From Saxidomus purpurata (taxonomy: Eukaryota; Mollusca; Bivalvia; Venerida; Veneridae), in the NCBI GenBank assembly GCA_022818135.1, contig JAFMSR010000003.1, positions 31,507,962-31,571,961 on the forward strand: DNA of 64,000 nt, read 5' to 3'. Every line of letters starts with the position of its first letter. Position 1 is the stretch's first letter. Positions 57,605 to 64,000 of the stretch are shown here, piece after piece. A program made the position numbers and the translations under genes. A model generated the notes under the pieces. It was not told the origin of the DNA. It saw only the letters and a list, made by a program, of their open reading frames with translations, and ran no database searches.

Positions 57605-60316
57605 TCAAGTCTGTTCTACAAGACTGTATTTCCCTTCTAGAAGCTGCACTGTTTCTTTTCTTGCACTGGAAATGAACATCACTTTACATGATCTGGAGAC
57701 TCTAAATACAGTATGACATAAACAAGTTTCTGCTGTAAAATATACTTGTTCAATTAAAAAAATTATTCAGATAATTTATGACACAAATTATACTAAAATT
57801 ACCGTACTTCTATTTACATCAAGAAACTTGACACCAAATGGTTGTGACAAATGTCTCATTGCTTTTCAACAAAGTCACTGTCTCACAGATTAAAATTTAT
57901 ACCTTCCATCCCTGATTATTTTGTACTTTCCTCTGACAGATAGGTCAATAACTGTAGACCCTCGCCTGGAGAATTCAGTGTCTCCCAATTGACCTCCATC
58001 ACAAATAAGGTTCAACTGTGGCCACAACTCCTGGAATTCCTGTAAATATATGTATATTAAATACAAGTTAACACCATTTAAAAGAACTGTGAAATTAACA
58101 AATAAATACAAAGTGTATTTACTGAGGTACAATTGTACATACAGGTCCATATACCCACTCTAGTTTCAAAACCATACATTCTGTTTTTAGTATTTGTGGC
58201 TTCAAGATTGAGGATCTCCATATATCGGGGCAGCATTTTTCATCCTTTCACTGGATGGGTCCAGTAAAAGGACCTATTTTTATTATCTGAAAACTACCTT
58301 TTCTTCAAAACTGCCATGTTTTACCCACTCATTTTTTCAAACTATTTTACATTTGACCACCCATACAAGACATGTCCATAAAGAAGTACATTGCAGAAGG
58401 AACACTGGGTAGGAGTGGGTTATACACTGTCTGAATTGGACATCATTAAGGACAAACTCTGACATACCTGAATATTGAGTGTACTTTTAGTTGCTGATAT
58501 GTTAGCACTTGTCAGGGCTATTGGTCCTCCACATTTCTGAGCTAGATCAATGATGAATGGGTGATTTGGAATGCGAATACCAACAAGTTCTGTGCCAGGG
58601 TTCAGATCTGGGTTAAGCTGACTGGACCTCTCCAAGACCACAGTCACTGGACCAGGCAACAAGTCATTTAGTAGATCTTCTGGTACCACAACTTTGCTCC
58701 ATCTGCAAATAAATCTTACTGCTTGAATTTTTGTTCTCACCTAGCCTTGTCAAGGGTGTCAAATATTTAAATGTACTGATGAAATGTAAATTTTTGAAAA
58801 AATGCAGTGTGACCAAAAACTTGTATGAATTTATGGTTGGTTCATGAACTTTTGTTGCAAAATATTGCTGGTTTTCTATTCACAAAATACAGTTCCAAAA
58901 GCGACTTATTTTCATATTTTCTTTGCTCAAATTTACTTAAACCTAATTGCAGTACTTCACAAAGTCATTTTATAACACTTAACACAAACTACCGTGGAAG
59001 ATATTTTCACTTCAAACAACCACATTGTCACTTCAACTAATTGGAAAAATTCGTTTTTTTACACAATGTCATTCTTTCTCTGCACTCTACAATTTTTTAG
59101 ATTTTGCATACTGATTTGAAATTTGACTTACACCGCATAATGTCCGAAAGAAAAACCTTTTTTCAAAAAGGTGAAAGCCACATCATAATCAAATTAATTA
59201 TTAAGAGTCTATGTACATCTGCTGGGAGTAAAACAAGTGTAAACAAGCATGTCACTGTCTGCAAAATACAAATTTTTAACTTATTAACAGAAAAATAAAA
59301 CCCTTACTTACTTGTAAAAGTCTTGCACTTTCCCAACACTGATTGCAATGGGATTTCCAAGGTTGCGTTTCTTGATGCAGTAGATTCTATTAATGGCATC
59401 GGAGTTCTGAGCTAGACCGGCTACCCCGTATATTGTGTCTGTAGGTACTGCTATTATATGACCATTTGAAAGGCTCTCAACTGCCAACTCCAGTGGCTTC
59501 TTATTACCTAAAAACAAAATTAACCGATATAACTTACTATACATATGATACCGTATTATTAAAGATCTAAAACTGATAAACCTTTGTTTTCACTCCTTAC
59601 TTATAGTTATAAGCAAGAGCACAGCAGTAAGGAGTGGATCAGTTGTCCAGTGCACTAACAAAGTTCTATGCTCCTGCATTTATGAATAAATTATGCAAAT
59701 GAACCACCATATTATAATTAGGGTTAGTGCATTGTTGCACAGTGGAAATCGACACATGTTCGTTTGCAAAGCTCAACACGTTTAACAATTTTCGTCCATG
59801 TAAGAAAACTCGATGGTTTTTTATTGAATGTTGAATGATAAATATGATAAAAATTGAGCGATGAATAATTGTTTACGAGCGTTATAAAGTTTAAAAAATT
59901 CATCGGAGCAAATGAGATTCTGTCGCAGGATAGCAGATGAAGATAGCCTTTTTAGCTGACTTAGAATTTATTTGAACACGCAGACAATTTTTTTCCAACA
60001 GATATTTAAATATACTTTATAAAACTACCAAGCTTATGAAGTGTCCACTTTTTATTTTAAGTATCTGGGAAGTTTAATTCGTTAGTTTACATATAAAATG
60101 TACCGTCATTCTAAAACAAATGACTGTTTCGGTCAAGTGCGAGTTTATATGGTCGATGACAAAAATCTTCGATAGCTTACTGTTATGTAGTTCTGGCTTC
60201 CAAAACTCTGAATGCTGCTATTTTTATATTTTGTTTTTCGTCAGGTGCGGCTTAAGAGTTTTGGATCAGCCCTACTACGAATCCTTACCAGAATAACAGA
60301 GCATGCAAATTTTCAT
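57605..60316 (-). CDS. YRDC: YrdC/Sua5-family threonylcarbamoyl-AMP synthase (YRDC)
   Basis: Five minus-strand exons: 60316-60289, 59507-59312, 58702-58468, 58039-57903, 57665-57605, all GT-AG with phases that fit, 218 aa. The product makes threonylcarbamoyl-AMP from threonine, bicarbonate and ATP, the first step of t6A formation at position 37 of ANN-decoding tRNAs (cytosol, mitochondria in animals). Family motifs are present: VPTDTIYG (30-37), the K-x-R of KKR (K55, R57), LPGPVTVVL (90-98), VGIRIPNHP (115-123), LTSANIS with the S-x-N pair (S140, N142), and GSTVIDL (180-186). The C-terminus (RDGSARKETVQLLEGKYSLV) matches animal YRDC ends and fixes exon 5. Asn61 stands where many members have Lys (KPL). 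Exon 1 encodes only MKICMLCYS plus one base; it rests on a strong donor, matching phase and promoter position, and is the least certain part. No mitochondrial presequence is visible. Confidence 0.88.
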
Positions 60317-60485
60317 CTAATGTACGTTGAGTAGGGAAACATGGACATGTTTGGGTCAGATACTTTTTAATTAATCTTTTCAAACCATTTACGATGTTCT
60401 ACAACCAAAGTTGACCACAAAAACATCTATTTTTCAAACCTACATCATTGTGTTTACATTTACAAGGGACTTTCCAAATGCCTGC

Positions 60486-60495
60486 TCTCGCGAGA
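60486..60495. promoter_or_regulatory. TCTCGCGAGA promoter motif upstream of YRDC
   Basis: A perfect palindromic TCTCGCGAGA decamer, a core-promoter motif known from housekeeping and divergent promoters of animals. It lies 170 bp upstream of the proposed YRDC start codon on the minus strand, a usual distance for a 5' UTR. Function is inferred from motif and position. Confidence 0.55.
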
Positions 60496-60535
60496 TCTCA
60501 TATGATGCTATCGCACTCATTTTTATGTTGTTTTA

Positions 60536-60607
60536 TGTTATGTTGCTAAGTGTTATGTATCCCCGCTTGTCACGCGGGAGATCGGAGTTTCATTCCCTGT
60601 CGGGGAG
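60536..60607 (+). pseudogene. decayed tRNA-Asp (GTC)-like sequence
   Basis: The anticodon arm CCCGC-TTGTCAC-GCGGG is intact with anticodon GTC (60569-60571), and the T arm and 3' acceptor strand (CATTCCCTGTCGGGGAG) are near those of tRNA-Asp. The 5' acceptor strand and D arm are lost (no partner for CGGGGAG) and the T stem has an A-C mismatch. It is therefore a pseudogene or an old SINE head, not a working tRNA. Confidence 0.7.
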
Positions 60608-60724
60608 TTTGTTGGGGAGCAAAGTTTTTGTTTGTTTGTTCCAAATTCATAATCAGACATAGGCCTACAGCTAATAAATACATGTAGCAATGAAACAAAG
60701 CTTAAGTGGTTTCCCGCTACAAAT

Positions 60725-61126
60725 CAGGGCTCTCGTTAGCCTTTTGAGACTGGGGCCAGGGTCCATATCAGGGGGGAATTTTGCATGATTTTCAAATAAT
60801 TTTCTTTGAAAGGGGAATTTTTGTCATATCAAAAATGTAAAGAAAAAACACTATCAAATATCATATCCACTTTTTACTGTCAATTTTTTCCGATACGACC
60901 GGGAATTGTGCGACATTTTGCACCGGAAATACTATGCTGACGCTATAAACTGTCCAAAACGGACCGCAGTAGTACTAAATGCCGGTTACGGTACCCGGTA
61001 TTGGCTCTCAAATAATTTTTTTTTTCGAGGGGGAATTTTTGGGCAAAAGGGGGGAAAAAAACATACTTTTTTAAGAGGGGAATGGGGCCGATATTCGGCC
61101 CCAAATTTTGCCAAACGAGAGCCCTG
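60725..61126. mobile_element. 402-bp hAT-like MITE
   Basis: TIRs CAGGGCTCTCGTT(A/T)(G)GCC and complement, flanked by a 5-bp direct repeat CAAAT (60720-60724 and 61127-61131). Beyond the TIRs, GGGGGAATTTTT/AGGGGAATTTT strings recur inside. The CAGGG start is typical of hAT elements; a 5-bp target duplication is shorter than the usual 8 bp. No protein encoded. Confidence 0.75.
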
Positions 61127-61298
61127 CAAATGATAATATTTTGAATAATACTAAAACTTTTATCAACCTGTATTGATTTAAAATTATTGATCCTTGACAG
61201 TTTCACTGAAACCAAAAGTAGTCGTTACGACTAAAAGTGATTATATGGGTGGGATAAAATTTATTTAACTTGTCATACTCCCTCACACCTAATATTAA

Positions 61299-62237
61299 GG
61301 TAGTATGTCCTAAACAAAATGGACACCGGTGAAAAAATGACGCTATCACTAAAATGTAGTATGGTGGTCTTTTGACATAATACACAACCAAATAACGAAC
61401 AAAGACTCAGATTCTGTGGAAATAAAGAAACTTAAACACAGTTTTTACCATTATCAACATACTCTTGTTTCATTTTTCTGTATCAAATACATAATTTGAA
61501 AAATATATGTGAAGACAATAGGAGTGTCTTGCAGTATTTGTTATGGCTTGGTAAACAAAATTATTTACAAAAACAGTATGTTGATAATGGTAAAAACTAT
61601 GTTTTAGTTTGTTTATTTCAACTGAATCTGTCAGAGAGTCTTTGTTTGTCAACTAGCAAGAATATGTTTCAAAATGTATCCCTCCTTCATAATAAATCAC
61701 TTATTTATAGTTCTCTTTACATGAATTCTTAGAGTCAGTAAACTACAATATCATGATATCTCAACCAAAAGAAACACAGTTTACATTAAAGGAAAAAATA
61801 AAAATTTAAAAAACATACACCCCACCCACTAAAGACAATAGTGTTCTACCTTAAACCATAAGCTGTAGCATGTGGATTTCCAAATTTAGCGATATGTTAT
61901 GAACTGTTGATGTGTAAGACTGAAAGAACTGCTCAACTGTTTCTATGGTCGAGCATCTGGAGGAGACATTAAACTAGTAAATAAGTGCCAGTTTGAAGAA
62001 TTTCATCATTTGACTTTGTCAGGAAACTTGCACAAAAATTGGATATTTTTCATGTAAGTAAGCCAAGAACTGAAATGACATTTGTAAACAATATTTTCCA
62101 CAACACACACTAATACAGGTTTTTAAAGCTTATATAACAGTACTTTTGTTGTGTATAAGGTCAAAAGACCACCAGACCACCTTTTAGTGATAGGGTCATT
62201 TTTTCGCTGGTGTCCATTTTGTTTTGGACATATTACC
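61299..62237. mobile_element. 939-bp foldback element with TTAA target duplication
   Basis: TTAA flanks both ends (61295-61298, 62238-62241). Outer TIRs are about 95-100 bp and near 90 percent alike (GGTAGTATGTCC / GGTAATATGTCC, then CAAAATGGACACC, TGGTGGTCTTTTGAC). Inside the left TIR lies a second inverted repeat, 61391-61463 against 61577-61648, sharing GTTTTTACCATTATCAACAT and AACAAAGACT. TTAA insertion points to piggyBac or Kolobok mobilisation. No transposase frame; overlapping frames on both strands are by-products of the symmetry. Confidence 0.85.
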
Positions 62238-62359
62238 TTAAATGTCAGCACATGCCCTGCGAGAGCGGGTTCAAAAACATAACGAATAAAATTTGAATTT
62301 ATGGGTTGGGTTAAACCCCTGCACATGCTCTGTGCGAACATAATGTTTACATTCAGTCG

Positions 62360-62660
62360 TAGCATACGAAAAGAGTGAGCACTAACTGTGTTAATGCAAT
62401 GGACTTGTAATCCTGGGATCGCAGGTTCACTCCCCGGCTCCTCCACCAACATTACTGATGGTCTTTTGCATGAGACCTTAAAAGCAAGATCCCATGTATC
62501 TGTGCTATACACCAGGCATGTTAAAAGAACCAGGTGTGTCTCTGGAACTACGGGACATGTTCTGTATATTGCACTGTATCCCCAGAAACCTAAAATAACT
62601 CGACTCGCGTTGATGATATGGATTATCCAATACCAACGATAAAACTCTAAAATACATATA
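62360..62660 (+). repeat. tRNA-derived SINE
   Basis: The head resembles a tRNA-Thr(TGT): an A-box-like GTGAGCACTAACTG, anticodon arm GGA-CTTGTAA-TCC and B box GGTTCACTCCC (62424-62434). It passes into a non-tRNA body with CATGTTAAAAGAACCAGGTG, CTCTGGAACTACGGGACATG and TTGCACTGTATCC, and ends in an AT-rich tail near 62650. Pol III transcribed in origin. The overlapping long minus-strand frame is not a gene. Confidence 0.75.
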
Positions 62661-63710
62661 TATACATACACGAAAGTAATGTAGAATATACTTCCGTGAC
62701 AATGGGCATTACTTAAACAGGTTGGTTATAATACTATATTTAGTAACGGTAAACATAACTAAATACAGTAACATAGTTGTGAAAAATAGCCTGATTTCAT
62801 ATTGTTAGATAAATTGCAGACATTATTGCAATAAAATACATTGACAGTTTTGACTTACAGTGAACACATTTCACAATGCATGTTGAAAAAAAAACCTTCA
62901 TCGTTGCATTTTTTGTAAATTGAGGAAAACTGTTTTGGATCCTTGTTTACACTTCATTTTCAATAAATGCAACAGCAGATTTTCACTTTATACTCGAACT
63001 CCATATTATCGGCGCATTCCTATTACAGTACACGCAAGGTGTTTTTTCCAATTGTCACCCATCACCGCGATCTCCAATCATCGTGACCACGCAAATTTGG
63101 TCACCCAAATGCCCCCCTGAGTCACCCGTCACTGCGAATTAGCGTGTCCGGTCGCGGTGACCATCGTCACCGCGAATCACGGTGACTGGTCACGGTGTTT
63201 CGCAGTGTCCACATTCGGGTCGAGACTTGAATATTTGTTATGTTTTTTTACTGATTAACTTTAAATTGTCAATAAAAAATAGAAAAATAATTGTAATTTG
63301 ATGTTTTTGAAACTTTCCAACGCCCAAATCGTTTTAATTACGATGCCGCTATCAACAAACTAACATACTTTAGGATCAAGTAAAACAACCCCGGCAACAC
63401 AATAAATCTAAAAAACAAACTTACTTTAACTATTCCAAACTTATGATCTAATAATCCAAAATATCAATCTATTGTCAATGTCTCAAACTTTTTCTTTTTA
63501 ATACCACGTGCTCACTAAGATCAAAGAAACCGGCCATCGCGGCGGCATTCTTTGATCTCATAACACCTGCTGCTTTACGTTTGATATAGAAAACACTTTG
63601 CAGTAAAAATAACTTTATTTGGCAAAATGAAAAAAAATAACTGGGAAAGCATGGACGTTGGCAGAAACTGAAAAATTAGAGGCAATCGTAAATGACAAAA
63701 CAAAAAGTAC
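62661..63710. other. no gene seen; GTCACCGCGA-rich patch
   Basis: 63050-63205 is packed with GTCACC/GGTGAC words in both orientations, including a hairpin at 63153-63174 (arms CGCGGTGAC, loop CATC). The rest is AT-rich and non-coding. Confidence 0.5.
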
Positions 63711-63760
63711 GCTGCGAACAGGAACGTAGAATATACAGATTCTACGTTCCTGCTGCGAAC
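63711..63760. repeat. perfect hairpin between 9-bp direct repeats
   Basis: GCTGCGAAC at 63711-63719 and 63752-63760 bracket a 32-bp inverted repeat with 13-bp perfect arms (AGGAACGTAGAAT) and a 6-nt loop (ATACAG). It lies within LINE-like sequence on the minus strand. Confidence 0.85.
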
Positions 63761-63779
63761 AAGCAACTCGTTTTGATAT

Positions 63780-64000
63780 TCAAGGTTTCGTCATTAATAA
63801 TGTGCATTTCCGTAATATTCCGGTTGTTTGTGTTATCCGTACAAAATAATAAAATTAAATATAAAAGAAAGCATAATACGCAACAAAGAGAGGTCTCACA
63901 ACTGAACCTTGCGGTACACCAAATATAGCAGACGGCAATTGTGTTTCGGGTACACAACATTCGGAACTTTTTGATATAAATCTAGATCATTTTTTTGCAT
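63780..64000 (-). pseudogene. LINE reverse-transcriptase fragment at window edge
   Basis: On the minus strand, 63930-63880 reads IFGVPQGSVVRPLF, the reverse-transcriptase motif (GVPQGSVLGPLLF) of non-LTR retrotransposons. Upstream, towards 64000, a PETQLPSA stretch fits the preceding strand. Below 63880 the frame decays before the YxDD motif. The element extends beyond the window. Confidence 0.65.

Noticed and set aside
62123..62671. 182-codon minus-strand ORF, the longest in the window
   Set aside because: It crosses the right TIR of the TTAA foldback element and a SINE on the other strand; no protein signature.

Overview
The window reads as nuclear DNA of a marine mollusc, most probably a bivalve. 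It is AT-rich and gene-poor, its genes are split by short introns with GT-AG borders, it holds an inhibitor-of-apoptosis (IAP) gene of the kind that is expanded in bivalves, and it is crowded with several families of short dispersed elements whose ends recur many times. The species assignment is inference from repeat style and gene content; nothing in the window names the species.

Layout. 0-0.7 kb: an intact tRNA-Cys(GCA) gene on the minus strand. 0.7-12 kb: transposon graveyard, with a LINE 3' end (minus strand) at 2.8-3.9 kb and two diverged, parallel piggyBac-like transposase relics at 7.5-9.0 and 9.8-11.5 kb. 13.9-14.2 kb: a small intact ORF (minus) for a Gly/Tyr/Arg-rich protein with an N-terminal acylation motif. 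16-19.6 kb: three copies of an unclassified element carrying very stable GCGAAGC mini-hairpins, one copy interrupted by a second element. 20.7-21.6 kb: an 885-bp Mutator-like MITE with a perfect 9-bp target duplication.

21.9-30.0 kb: the best gene of the window, a six-exon IAP (two BIR domains, UBA, RING; 364 aa), whose introns hold a further transposon, a 77-bp minisatellite flanked by a duplicated splice donor, and a dispersed mollusc-type repeat. 30-57 kb: no convincing host gene. It holds a THAP-DDE transposase relic, an SGNH-hydrolase ORF of likely mobile-element origin, gag-like and LINE ORF1-like relics, and at least five copies of one repeat family with shared ends but different tandem cores, one of them split by a 2.25-kb element that itself contains an intron-like structure.

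57.6-60.3 kb: a second complete-looking host gene on the minus strand, YRDC (threonylcarbamoyl-AMP synthase for t6A tRNA modification), reconstructed as five exons and 218 aa, with a TCTCGCGAGA promoter motif 170 bp upstream of the start codon. 60.5-64 kb: a decayed tRNA-Asp sequence, a 402-bp hAT-like MITE, a 939-bp TTAA-flanked foldback element, a tRNA-derived SINE, a hairpin between 9-bp direct repeats, and a LINE reverse-transcriptase fragment running off the window edge.

The two host genes (apoptosis/innate immunity and tRNA modification) have no evident functional link. I found no operon, CRISPR array or clearly new biological system. The most unusual items are the GCGAAGC-hairpin element, the modular repeat family, the nested foldback element, and the IAP intron 3 donor duplication.
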